This document shows positions 1 through 7,835 of a stretch of 16,537 nt of DNA, in pieces (the stretch's first letter is position 1; each line of letters starts with the position of its first letter). This stretch comes from Oxalobacteraceae bacterium (lineage in GTDB: Bacteria > Pseudomonadota > Gammaproteobacteria > Burkholderiales > Burkholderiaceae_D). Below the pieces are notes generated by a model that was not told where the DNA came from, searched no databases, and saw only the letters and a program-made list of their open reading frames with translations. The position numbers and the translations under genes were made by a program. The stretch spans positions 95,641-112,177 of the forward strand of contig DPRS01000009.1 of NCBI GenBank assembly GCA_003537575.1, in the 5' to 3' direction.

Positions 1-449
1 TTGGTGACCGACAGGCGGGCGGTTTCGGCGATCGGCACGCTGTCGGGATCGCCGTATACCGTCGCCGAGGAACTGAAGACGAATTTACGCACGCCAGCCT
101 GCTGCAGCGCATGCAGCAAGGTCAGGCTGCCGCTGACGTTGTTGTCGAAATAGGCCAGCGGCTGCTCCACCGATTCGCCGACTGCCTTCAGGCCGGCAAA
201 GTGGATCGCGGCATCGACCGGCTGAGCCGCCAGGATCGCATCGAGCGCCGCGCGGTCGCGCACATCGGCGCAATGGAAGGGCAGGGCAACGCCGGCAATC
301 TGCTCGATGCGCGCCAGCGACGCGCGCGAACTGTTGGCCAGATTATCGAGGCCGATGACGGCATAGCCCGCTTCCAGCAATTCGACGCAGGTGTGGGAGC
401 CGATGTAGCCGGCGGCGCCAGTGACGAGGATGGTTTTTTTTGTATTCAT
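1..449 (-). CDS. galE: UDP-glucose 4-epimerase, N-terminal part (gene runs off left edge)
   Basis: GalE interconverts UDP-glucose and UDP-galactose with bound NAD in the cytoplasm, supplying UDP-galactose for surface polysaccharide and allowing galactose use. Translating the minus strand from the ATG at 449 gives 149 full codons. Residues about 7-17 hold the Rossmann NAD motif TGAAGYIGSHT; FAGLKAVGES and the SSSATVYGD motif with the catalytic serine follow, in the GalE order. The family is about 338 residues, so more than half, including the YxxxK tyrosine, lies outside the window. The ATG is supported by the immediate Rossmann strand, but no good Shine-Dalgarno precedes it. A run of eight A (434-441 on the opposite strand) lies in codons 2-5. 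Other extended SDR nucleotide-sugar epimerases are possible, but the match to GalE is close. Confidence 0.93.
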   Translation of the reverse strand, partial: MNTKKTILVTGAAGYIGSHTCVELLEAGYAVIGLDNLANSSRASLARIEQIAGVALPFHCADVRDRAALDAILAAQPVDAAIHFAGLKAVGESVEQPLAYFDNNVSGSLTLLHALQQAGVRKFVFSSSATVYGDPDSVPIAETARLSVT

Positions 450-498
450 GGTTTGTTGCGAGAAGACGCAGGAGCCCGGACAGGACGGGAAAAGGGAG

Positions 499-526
499 AT
501 TTTAAGGCTAAAGGCAAAAATGGCAA
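499..526 (-). promoter_or_regulatory. Candidate sigma70 promoter of galE
   Basis: Read on the minus strand, TTGCCA (526-521) and TAAAAT (504-499) each match the sigma70 consensus at five of six positions and are 16 bases apart. Transcription would start near 492, leaving a leader of roughly 43 bases before the galE ATG at 449. The surrounding stretch to about 600 is clearly more AT-rich than the flanking genes, as expected for a divergent promoter region. Confidence 0.5.
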
Positions 527-585
527 CTATTCACCGTTGAAAATTAAATAAAATAATTCTGTATGGAAATATTTTCCCTATTAAG

Positions 586-616
586 TTGACAATTTTTAAC
601 CAACAGGCGCTAGAAT
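586..616 (+). promoter_or_regulatory. Candidate sigma70 promoter of the PAS-GAF-GGDEF-EAL gene
   Basis: A perfect -35 box TTGACA (586-591) is followed by TAGAAT (611-616, five of six matches). The spacer is 19 bases, longer than the usual 17. The predicted start of transcription falls at about 622-624, on the ATG of the downstream gene, so a transcript from here would have almost no leader. The TTG of the -35 box is also in frame with the gene and could be mistaken for its start codon. Confidence 0.45.
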
Positions 617-621
617 CTGGC

Positions 622-3288
622 ATGGCTTCCACACAGAAACATGCTCAAACAACAAGTGCGTTCGCCGGCGATGACCGTTATGAAATGCTGGTGCAGCTTT
701 CGCCTGACGCCTTGTTTGTTTTGCAAGATGGCATGCTGGTGTATATCAATGCCGCCGGCGTACGTCTGTTGTGTGGAGAATCTGCCGAGGAATTGATCGG
801 CTTGCCGGTGACGGAAGTGCTTCATCCATCCTATCTGGCCAAGGCGAAAGCGCGCATCGCCGATATGCTTGAATCAGGGCAGTCCGCACCCTCGGTGGAA
901 CAGAAATACGTGCGGCGCGATGGCCAGGTCATCGATGTAGAAGTGTGTTCCGCGCCTTTCATGTATGGCGGCAAGCCGGCCATCCAGGTGCTGGCACGCG
1001 ATATCACGGCGCGCAAGGCGGCTGAAGACGCGTTGCATTTCAGCGAGGAGCGGCACCGCCTGGCGGCGCAGGAAGCCACTCGCGCCAAGGATTCGCTGCA
1101 TCACGAAAAAATCATTCTGGAAATGATAGCGCTGGATGAGCCGCTCAAGGATATCCTGCGTGAAGTCTGCCTGGGCATCGAATGGATCGTCGGCCAGATC
1201 TGCTGTTCGATTTCCCTGCTCGATCTCTCCGGCAAACGCATCCAGATCGCTGCCGCGCCCTCGCTGCCCGACGCCTATGTCAATGCCGTGAATGGCATGG
1301 CGATCGGCGAGCAGGCGGCTTGCTGCGGCACCGCCGTTTTCCTCAACCAGCCGGTGATTTCCGGCGATATCGCCAGCGACCCGCTCTGGATCGGCTTGCG
1401 CGAGGCGGCGCTGGCGCATGGCTTGCGCTCCTGCTGGTCGGTGCCGGTGCGCGCCGCTTCCGGCACCGTGCTGGGCGCGCTCGATGTCTACTATGCCGAA
1501 CCGCAGTTGCCCAGCAAGGATGACCTGAATTTCGTCAGCAATATTACGCACCTGGTTGGGGTGGCGGTGCAGAAAGACCGTGTCGAGCGCAGCCTGCACG
1601 AGAGCGAGGAGCGTTATCGTTCTGTCGTCAATTGTCTGGCTGAAGGCATCATGGTACAGGCGCGCGACGGCACCATTGTCGCGTGTAATCCGAGCGCGGA
1701 ACGTATCCTGCGCCTGCCTGCCGGCAGCGCTGTCGGCAAGAAGGACCTGGGCTTGCGCCGCTGGTTTGCCGAGGATGGCAGTGAAATCCTCAGCAGTCAA
1801 TTGCCCAGCCACGTTGCCCTGCGCAAGGGCGAAGCCATCCTCAATCTGACGATGGGCGTGGAAACCGCCGAAGGCAGCATCGTCTGGGTCTCGCAAAATA
1901 TCTTGCCGATCCGCCAGGCGGGGGAAACGGATGTCAGCTCGGTGCTGATTTCCTTTACCGACGTCAGCGCGGTCAAGGAGGCGCAGCAGCGCCTGAAATT
2001 TCTGGCTTCGCACGATTCCCTGACTGGTTTGCCCAACCGCGCCTTCCTGCTGGAGCGCCTCGGGCATGCGCTGTCGCTGACACAGCGGAAAAAACACCGG
2101 ATCGCGCTGTTGTTTCTCGACCTCGACCGCTTCAAGCATGTCAACGATACCATCGGCCATGAAGCCGGCGACCAGTTGCTGCAAACCGTGACGGCCCGGC
2201 TTTCATCCTGCATTCGTGAAACCGATACGCTGGCGCGGCTGGGCGGCGATGAATTCGTGGTTCTGGCCGAAGGCTTCGATGACGCCAGTTACCTGACCGG
2301 CCTGGCCGAGCGCATGCTGCGGGTCATTTCCGAACCCTTCAGCCTGCGCGGCTACGAGTATTATCTCGGCGTATCAATCGGCATCAGCGTGCACCCGGAC
2401 GATGGCGACGATGGCAATACCTTGTTGCGCTGCGCCGATTCGGCCATGTATGCAGCCAAGGAAGGCGGCCGGAACAATTACCAGTTCTATACGCAGGAAT
2501 TGAATACCCGCAGCCAGCGCCGCTACCATCTCGAAAAGAATTTGCGGCATGCCCTGAACAGCCAGCAATTCTTGCTGCATTACCAGGCAAAAATCGATTT
2601 GCCAAGTGGTCGCATCGTCGGCGCGGAAGCGCTGTTGCGCTGGCGGCATCCCGAACAAGGCCTGATTTCGCCAGTCGATTTCATCCCGGTGGCGGAAGAG
2701 ACTGGCCTCATCGTGCCGCTGGGCCGCTGGGTGCTGGAACAGGCATGCCGCCAGGCTGCCGAATGGCGCCGGCATCTGGCGCCGGATTTGCGTATCGCGG
2801 TCAACCTGTCGCCCCGGCAGTTTCAGGATGACATTCTGGTCGAAACAGTCAGCCATGTGCTGCGGCAAACCGGCTTGCCGGCGCAGGCGCTGGAACTGGA
2901 AATCACCGAAAGCCTGCTGATCGGCGATAGCGACAAGCTCAAGCCCATGTTCGATGCCCTGATCAGTCTTGGGGTAGTGTTCTCGCTGGACGATTTCGGC
3001 ACCGGGTATTCATCGCTTTCCTATTTGCAGCGATTTCCAATTTCTAATCTGAAAATCGATCGTTCCTTTATTAAAGGTATTCCCGACCACCGCGATTCGG
3101 TTGCCTTGACCCAAACCATCATCGCCATGGCCAATGCGCTTACACTGACGGTTACGGCCGAGGGAGTCGAGGAAGAGCGCCAGATGCGCTTCCTGCAGGA
3201 GGCAGGATGCCATGAGATGCAAGGCTATTACTTCAGCAAGCCGATCGCCGCTGAAGACTTCGAGCGTCTGCTGGCGGCCGGCATGTGA
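622..3288 (+). CDS. PAS-GAF-PAS-GGDEF-EAL bifunctional c-di-GMP synthase/phosphodiesterase
   Basis: This 888-residue cytoplasmic signalling protein should make and/or degrade cyclic di-GMP in response to a sensed signal. Domains from the ATG at 622: PAS about 20-130, a coiled linker, GAF about 165-320 (with the CCGTAVF and RSCWSVP segments), PAS about 330-450, GGDEF about 460-620, and EAL about 640-885. The GGDEF motif (541-545) is intact and the inhibitory site RETD (532-535) sits the standard five residues before it. In the EAL domain E669 of EALLRW, NLSPRQF, ELEITES, DDFGTGYSSL, KIDRSF, EGVEEE and QGYYFSKP are all present, so phosphodiesterase activity is expected. There is no membrane segment or signal peptide. 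A frame-consistent TTG at 586 would add 12 residues, but it is the -35 hexamer of the likely promoter, so I prefer ATG 622; no clear Shine-Dalgarno precedes either. Which activity dominates and what the sensor domains bind cannot be read from sequence. Confidence 0.9.
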   Translation: MASTQKHAQTTSAFAGDDRYEMLVQLSPDALFVLQDGMLVYINAAGVRLLCGESAEELIGLPVTEVLHPSYLAKAKARIADMLESGQSAPSVEQKYVRRDGQVIDVEVCSAPFMYGGKPAIQVLARDITARKAAEDALHFSEERHRLAAQEATRAKDSLHHEKIILEMIALDEPLKDILREVCLGIEWIVGQICCSISLLDLSGKRIQIAAAPSLPDAYVNAVNGMAIGEQAACCGTAVFLNQPVISGDIASDPLWIGLREAALAHGLRSCWSVPVRAASGTVLGALDVYYAEPQLPSKDDLNFVSNITHLVGVAVQKDRVERSLHESEERYRSVVNCLAEGIMVQARDGTIVACNPSAERILRLPAGSAVGKKDLGLRRWFAEDGSEILSSQLPSHVALRKGEAILNLTMGVETAEGSIVWVSQNILPIRQAGETDVSSVLISFTDVSAVKEAQQRLKFLASHDSLTGLPNRAFLLERLGHALSLTQRKKHRIALLFLDLDRFKHVNDTIGHEAGDQLLQTVTARLSSCIRETDTLARLGGDEFVVLAEGFDDASYLTGLAERMLRVISEPFSLRGYEYYLGVSIGISVHPDDGDDGNTLLRCADSAMYAAKEGGRNNYQFYTQELNTRSQRRYHLEKNLRHALNSQQFLLHYQAKIDLPSGRIVGAEALLRWRHPEQGLISPVDFIPVAEETGLIVPLGRWVLEQACRQAAEWRRHLAPDLRIAVNLSPRQFQDDILVETVSHVLRQTGLPAQALELEITESLLIGDSDKLKPMFDALISLGVVFSLDDFGTGYSSLSYLQRFPISNLKIDRSFIKGIPDHRDSVALTQTIIAMANALTLTVTAEGVEEERQMRFLQEAGCHEMQGYYFSKPIAAEDFERLLAAGM

Positions 3289-3387
3289 GGCGGCGGCCGG
3301 ATCGGTCGCGATCGCTTCAGCGCTGCATGCAGCATCGGGCAGGGTCTCATGCTGCCGGCCGTTTGACTTCGGAGAGCGCCGTCCATC

Positions 3388-4644
3388 ATGAAAACGGATC
3401 CCGTTTCCACTCTCGAGCAGGAGCAGTTCGCCCAACTGGCGAAATTTCGCCGCATTGCCACCGGCTTGCTGCTCCTGATGGCGCTGGTATTCATTGTCGC
3501 CAGGCGTTTTGAATCAGCTTATTCCTGGCTGCCCCTGGTGCGCGCCTTTGCCGAGGCCGCCATGGTCGGCGCGCTGGCCGACTGGTTCGCCGTGACGGCG
3601 CTGTTCAAGCATCCGCTGGGCTTGCCGATCCCCCATACGGCGATCATCCGGAAAAACAAGGATCGCATCGGCGTCAGTATCGCCAATTTTCTGGAACATA
3701 ATTTCATGACGCGCACCGTCATCAGCGAGGAATTGCGCGATGTCGACTTTACTGCTGCGCTGGCGGCCTGGCTGGAAGCGCCGGGCAGCAGCCGCCGGCT
3801 GGCGCGCCATCTGGCGGGTGCCATTCCCGCCTTGCTGCGCATGATCGAGGATGAAGATGTCGGCCAGTTCCTCCAGCAGCGTGTCACTGCCGCCTTGCGG
3901 GAAGTGCAATTCGCGCCGCTGCTGGGCGAGCTCCTGGGGATATTGCGGGCCGGCGGCCAGCATCAGCGGGTCTTCGACCATGTCATCGATCTGGCCGCCG
4001 ACGCGCTGGACCACAATCGTCCCTACATCCGTCAGAAAATCCATGACAGCTCGCCACGCTGGCTGCCGCGCTCGATCGATGAAAAATTCTTTGAGCGCTT
4101 GCTCGAAGAATTAAACAATATTCTCAATGAAATGCGGGAAGAGGATAGCGAATGGCGCGGCCGCTTTGAAATCGCTACGCAAAACCTGATCGACAAGCTC
4201 AAAACTTCTCCAGAATATGAAGCGCGGCTGGCAGGCATGGTGCGCGATACCCTGGCCCAGGAAGAATTTCGCGCCTACCTTACGCAGTTATGGCATGACA
4301 TCAGGGAAAGATTGACGCGGGATGCCGGAGCGGAAGACTCCAAAGCCGTGATCCGCCTGGAGCAGGCGCTTACAGCCCTGGCCCGCGCGCTGGAGCAGGA
4401 TCGCGCCGTGAGCGCCAAGTTCAACCGCTGGCTGAGAGCTTTCGCTACAGAAACTATCGTGCATCGGCGCGGTGAAATCGCCCAACTGGTCCAGCGCGTC
4501 ATCGGGAAATGGGATGCCGACACAATCGCCCGGAAAGTTGAATTGCATGTTGGCAAGGACCTGCAATATATCCGCATCAATGGCACGCTGGTCGGCGGCC
4601 TGGTTGGTCTCCTGCTGCATCTGGCGGCACAGGCACTGGGGTAA
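3388..4644 (+). CDS. DUF445 family membrane protein (YjiN-like)
   Basis: A 418-residue protein of the DUF445 family, named YjiN in Escherichia coli; its function is not established. A hydrophobic segment at about 23-41 is followed by a second at about 47-72 containing the family signature around EAAMVGALADWFAVTALF, then HPLGLPIPHTAIIR and KDRIG. The middle is a long, charged, probably helical region, and the C-terminus ends in a hydrophobic stretch (about 398-416), consistent with anchoring at both ends in the inner membrane. The ATG is preceded by GGAGAG at 3371-3376, a somewhat long distance of 11 bases. The gene lies 99 bases after the c-di-GMP gene on the same strand and could be co-transcribed with it, but no shared function is evident. 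Confidence 0.85.
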   Translation: MKTDPVSTLEQEQFAQLAKFRRIATGLLLLMALVFIVARRFESAYSWLPLVRAFAEAAMVGALADWFAVTALFKHPLGLPIPHTAIIRKNKDRIGVSIANFLEHNFMTRTVISEELRDVDFTAALAAWLEAPGSSRRLARHLAGAIPALLRMIEDEDVGQFLQQRVTAALREVQFAPLLGELLGILRAGGQHQRVFDHVIDLAADALDHNRPYIRQKIHDSSPRWLPRSIDEKFFERLLEELNNILNEMREEDSEWRGRFEIATQNLIDKLKTSPEYEARLAGMVRDTLAQEEFRAYLTQLWHDIRERLTRDAGAEDSKAVIRLEQALTALARALEQDRAVSAKFNRWLRAFATETIVHRRGEIAQLVQRVIGKWDADTIARKVELHVGKDLQYIRINGTLVGGLVGLLLHLAAQALG

Positions 4645-4678
4645 ATCTATAGTTGCAAGAATTTTAAGCAGGTGCCGT

Positions 4679-4822
4679 CTGTCATACGGGCGAGTTGGCC
4701 CGGATTGGGGTTTTGCAGCTCGATGTCTGGCAGATGACAAGCAAGTGTGACACGGAAATGACATGACAAAATAGCATGTCATTTTTGTGCGTTTAGGAAA
4801 TTTCTTGTCATCAAGTCGTCAT
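4679..4822 (+). promoter_or_regulatory. PhoB-binding region upstream of pstS (cluster of TGTCA heptamer repeats)
   Basis: The Pho box consists of direct repeats of CTGTCAT spaced by four bases. Directly upstream of pstS, TTGTCAT (4805-4811), CAAG and TCGTCAT (4816-4822) form such a pair with an 11-base period. TAGAGT (4833-4838), ten bases after the second repeat, can serve as the -10 element, which is the usual PhoB promoter geometry; transcription would then start near 4845. Further TGTCA units lie upstream: a perfect CTGTCAT at 4679-4685, ATGTCAT at 4776-4782, and on the opposite strand units covering 4734-4740, 4747-4753, 4758-4764 and 4763-4769. Two of the reverse units (4747-4753 and 4758-4764) also have the 11-base period. 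Confidence 0.75.
4756..4784. repeat. Perfect inverted repeat between the DUF445 gene and pstS
   Basis: AAATGACATG (4756-4765) and CATGTCATTT (4775-4784) are perfect 10-base inverted arms around a 9-base loop, followed by two more T. It may be a weak AT-rich terminator for the DUF445 gene, or two PhoB-type heptamers placed back to back in the pst control region; the arms contain the ATGTCAT unit. The stem has low GC for a strong terminator, so the second reading is at least as likely. Confidence 0.5.
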
Positions 4823-4866
4823 AATTGCCATTTAGAGTATGGCCTGCCAACGAAAAGTCTTTTTTC

Positions 4867-4872
4867 AAGGAG
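4867..4872 (+). promoter_or_regulatory. Shine-Dalgarno site fixing the pstS start
   Basis: AAGGAG lies five bases before the ATG at 4878. An in-frame ATG at 4839 overlaps the -10 region of the PhoB-type promoter, before the expected transcript start, and has no ribosome site, so 4878 is the real start. Confidence 0.85.
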
Positions 4873-4877
4873 TTCCC

Positions 4878-5921
4878 ATGCGACTCGCTTACTACCTCAA
4901 ATCCTTTTTTATCGCTGCCGGTGCCGCCTGTGTGCTGCAGGTGGCCCAGGCCGCCAGCATTACCGGCGCCGGTGCGACTTTTCCCTACCCGATCTACTCC
5001 AAATGGGCGGAATCCTACAAGAAGGCAACTGGGAATGACATGAATTACCAGTCGATCGGTTCCGGCGGCGGCATCAAGCAGATCAAGGCCAGGACCGTTG
5101 ATTTCGGCGCTTCCGACATGCCCCTGAAAGCGGAAGACCTGGACAAGGAAGGTTTGATGCAGTTCCCAGTCATCATGGGCGGCGTGGTGCCGGTCCATAA
5201 TGTGCCGGGCCTGGCTCCGGGACAGTTGAAACTTTCCGGCCAGGTGCTTGGGCAAATTTACCTGGGCAAGATCACGAAGTGGAATGCTGCTGAAATCGCT
5301 GCCGACAATCCCGGCGTGAAGCTGCCGGCCGACGAAATCACCGTGGTGCACCGCGCCGACGGTTCCGGCACCACCTTCCTGTTCACCGATTACCTGTCCA
5401 AGGCCAACGCCGACTTCAAGTCGACCGTGGGTGCCGGCACCGCCGTCAAGTGGCCCGCCGGCATGGGCGGCAAGGGCAATGAAGGCGTCGCCGCCAATGT
5501 CCAGCGCATCAAGCACTCGATTGGCTATGTGGAATACGCCTATGCCAAGAAAAACAAGATGGCCCATGCCCAGATGAAAAACCGCGACGGCCAGTGGGTG
5601 CAACCGGACGACGAGAGCTTCAAGGCCGCCGCCGCCGGCGCCCAGTGGGACAAGACCCCGGGCTTTGCCGTGGTGCTGACCGATCAGGCCGGCAAGCAGA
5701 GCTGGCCGATCACCGGCGCCTCCTTCATCATCATGCACAAGGCGCAGGCCGATGCCGACAAGGGCAAGGAAGTGCTGAAATTCTTTGACTGGGCCTTCAA
5801 GAATGGCGGCGCCATGGCCACCGACCTGGATTACGTCGCCATGCCGCCCACCGTCGTCAAGCTGATCCAGGATGCCTGGAAAACCCAGCTGAAGGATGGC
5901 GCCGGCAAGCCAATCTGGTAA
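4878..5921 (+). CDS. pstS: Periplasmic phosphate-binding protein of the Pst transporter
   Basis: PstS captures inorganic phosphate in the periplasm and delivers it to the PstCAB importer. The protein has 347 residues, normal for the family. Residues 1-25 form a signal peptide with a hydrophobic core and an AQA cleavage site, giving a mature protein that begins ASITGAGATF. Phosphate-contact regions characteristic of PstS are visible: GAGATFPYPIYSKW, IGSGGGIKQI, DFGASDMPL and the RADGSGTTFLFTDYL loop. It is the first gene of the pst-pho run, has a strong ribosome site and lies directly behind a Pho box, so high induction in phosphate starvation is expected. The gap to pstC is 34 bases. Confidence 0.97.
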   Translation: MRLAYYLKSFFIAAGAACVLQVAQAASITGAGATFPYPIYSKWAESYKKATGNDMNYQSIGSGGGIKQIKARTVDFGASDMPLKAEDLDKEGLMQFPVIMGGVVPVHNVPGLAPGQLKLSGQVLGQIYLGKITKWNAAEIAADNPGVKLPADEITVVHRADGSGTTFLFTDYLSKANADFKSTVGAGTAVKWPAGMGGKGNEGVAANVQRIKHSIGYVEYAYAKKNKMAHAQMKNRDGQWVQPDDESFKAAAAGAQWDKTPGFAVVLTDQAGKQSWPITGASFIIMHKAQADADKGKEVLKFFDWAFKNGGAMATDLDYVAMPPTVVKLIQDAWKTQLKDGAGKPIW

Positions 5922-5955
5922 GCCTGCGAACGACAGACATTCACGACCAGCATCC

Positions 5956-6981
5956 ATGAACGCACCGCCTTCTTCCGCCATGACGGCTTCCAGGCCTTCC
6001 CCCGCCAGCCTTGACAGCGTCGGTAATCCCAAGCTTGCCGGCGTCATGCGCCGGCAACGCTGGCAGGATTTCCTGTTCCATAAAATCACCCTGGGCTTTG
6101 CCCTGTTCGTTCTGCTGGTGCTGGTCGGCATTCTCGTCTCGCTTCTGATCGGCGCCTGGCCTGCGTTCAGGGAGTTCGGCTGGGCATTTATCACCACCGT
6201 CGAATGGGACCCGGTCAATGATCAGTACGGCGCGCTGATCGCCATCGCCGGCACCCTGGCGACGTCCTTCATCGCGCTGTTGATCGCCTTTCCCTTGAGT
6301 TTCGGCATCGCGCTTTTCCTCACCGAGATTTGCCCGGCCTGGCTCAAGCGTCCGCTCGGCACCGCGGTGGAATTGCTGGCCGGTGTGCCCAGCATCATCT
6401 ACGGCATGTGGGGCTTGTTCATCTTTGCCCCTCTGTTCGCTGAGTATGTGCAACCTTTGCTGAAGCAGACGCTGGGGCAATTGCCGGTGATCGGCGTCCT
6501 GTTCAGCGGCCCGATGATGGGCATGGGCATCCTGGCCGCCGGCCTGATCCTGGCGGTGATGATCATTCCCTTCATTTCTTCGGTGATGCGGGATGTCTTT
6601 GAAATCGTGCCGACGGTGCTGAAGGAATCGGCTTACGGCCTCGGCTGCACCAAGTGGGAAGTGGTGCGCAAGGTGGTCCTGCCCTATACCAAGAACGGCG
6701 TGGTGGGCGGCGTCATGCTCGGCCTCGGCCGCGCGCTGGGCGAGACCATGGCAGTCACTTTCGTGATCGGCAATGCGCACAAGCTGTCGTGGTCGCTGTT
6801 TGCGCCCGGTAACAGCATCGCATCGACCCTGGCCAACGAATTCGCCGAAGCTGAATCCGGCTTGCATGTCTCCTCGCTGTTCGCCCTTGGGCTGATTCTG
6901 TTCGTGATCACATTTATCGTCCTGTCGGCGGCAAAACTGATGTTGCTCGCCATGGCGCGCAAGGAAGGAGCGCAAGCATGA
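5956..6981 (+). CDS. pstC: Phosphate ABC transporter permease PstC
   Basis: One of the two inner-membrane permease subunits of the high-affinity phosphate importer. The 341-residue protein has a hydrophilic N-terminus of about 40 residues, then about six hydrophobic segments starting at 43-66. The EAA-type loop that contacts the ATPase is at 224-243 (ESAYGLGCTKW onwards). YGALIAIAGTLATSFIALLI and PSIIYGMWGLF are typical PstC segments. I chose ATG 5956; there is no strong Shine-Dalgarno, and ATG 5980 is an alternative that shortens the protein by eight residues. The stop overlaps the pstA start (ATGA at 6978-6981), indicating coupled translation with its partner. Confidence 0.95.
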   Translation: MNAPPSSAMTASRPSPASLDSVGNPKLAGVMRRQRWQDFLFHKITLGFALFVLLVLVGILVSLLIGAWPAFREFGWAFITTVEWDPVNDQYGALIAIAGTLATSFIALLIAFPLSFGIALFLTEICPAWLKRPLGTAVELLAGVPSIIYGMWGLFIFAPLFAEYVQPLLKQTLGQLPVIGVLFSGPMMGMGILAAGLILAVMIIPFISSVMRDVFEIVPTVLKESAYGLGCTKWEVVRKVVLPYTKNGVVGGVMLGLGRALGETMAVTFVIGNAHKLSWSLFAPGNSIASTLANEFAEAESGLHVSSLFALGLILFVITFIVLSAAKLMLLAMARKEGAQA

Positions 6982-7835
6982 GCAACAGCAGCAATCCCGT
7001 CTATCGCCGCCGCCTTTTGGCGCATCGCATCGGCATCGCCTTGTCATTTGCCGCGATGCTGGTCGGCCTTGCCTTTCTGATGTGGATCCTGGCAACGCTG
7101 CTGATCAAGGGTTTCGGTGCGATCAGCCCGGCCCTGTTCCTCGAGACCACGCCTTCGCCGGACAGCGACGGTGGCGGCCTGATGAATGCGATCGTCGGCA
7201 GCCTCATGATGGTGGGGGCGGCGACACTGATTAGCACGCCGATCGGCATCCTGGCCGGCATCTACCTGGCCGAGTATGGCGAAGAAAGCTGGTTCGCCCA
7301 GATCACCCGCTTTGTCACCGACATCATGCTGTCGGCGCCGTCGATTGTGATCGGCTTGTTCGTGTATGCGATCTATGTTGCCAACGTCAGGCACTTTTCC
7401 GGCTGGGCCGGCACCTTCGCGATTTCGCTCATCGCCATTCCGGTGGTGGTGCGCACCACCGACAACATGCTGAAGCTGGTGCCCAACAGCCTGCGCGAAG
7501 CCGCATTTGCGCTCGGTGCGCCGCGCTGGAAGGTGGCCATGATGGTGCGCCTGCGCGCGGTCAAGGCTGGCGTGGTGACCGGCGTGCTGTTGGCGGTGGC
7601 GCGCATCTCGGGCGAAACCGCGCCGCTGCTGTTTACCGCGCTGAACAACCAGTTCTTCAGCGCCGACATGAACCGGCCGATGGCCAACCTGCCGGTGGTG
7701 ATCTACCAGTTCGCCATGAGCCCGTATGAAAACTGGCGTTCGCTGGCCTGGGGCGGCGCCTTGCTGGTGACCTTCAGCGTGCTGGCATTGAATATCCTCT
7801 CGCGCACCGTGTTCCGCCAGAAAACGCAACGATGA
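6978..7835 (+). CDS. pstA: Phosphate ABC transporter permease PstA
   Basis: Second permease subunit, pairing with PstC to form the phosphate channel in the inner membrane. At 285 residues it has the expected length and about six membrane segments, the first at 18-44. The EAA loop is at 174-193 (EAAFALGAPRWKV), and ISGETAPLLFTA (210-221) is the conserved PstA motif. The start overlaps the pstC stop and is preceded by AAGGAAGGAG at 6961-6970, a good ribosome site. Its stop overlaps the pstB start in the same ATGA arrangement (7832-7835), so pstC, pstA and pstB are probably made in matched amounts. Confidence 0.96.
   Translation: MSNSSNPVYRRRLLAHRIGIALSFAAMLVGLAFLMWILATLLIKGFGAISPALFLETTPSPDSDGGGLMNAIVGSLMMVGAATLISTPIGILAGIYLAEYGEESWFAQITRFVTDIMLSAPSIVIGLFVYAIYVANVRHFSGWAGTFAISLIAIPVVVRTTDNMLKLVPNSLREAAFALGAPRWKVAMMVRLRAVKAGVVTGVLLAVARISGETAPLLFTALNNQFFSADMNRPMANLPVVIYQFAMSPYENWRSLAWGGALLVTFSVLALNILSRTVFRQKTQR

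Noticed and set aside
111..551. Plus-strand frame of 146 codons at the left end
   Set aside because: It is antisense to the clear galE coding sequence and has no recognisable motif.
1180..1450. Adjacent cysteine pairs in the GAF domain of the c-di-GMP enzyme as a possible metal or redox site
   Set aside because: The CGTA and RSCWS cysteines are common in this GAF subfamily; the extra neighbours alone do not show a metal site.
874..2184. A 436-codon open frame antisense to the c-di-GMP enzyme gene; similar long antisense frames at 4779-6218, 5941-7095, 9889-11415 and 14640-15857
   Set aside because: All lie opposite well-supported genes and have shadow-like composition and no domain I recognise.
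3308..3315. GCGATCGC octamer resembling the cyanobacterial HIP1 repeat
   Set aside because: A single copy in a gap and the proteins are betaproteobacterial; chance occurrence in GC-rich DNA.
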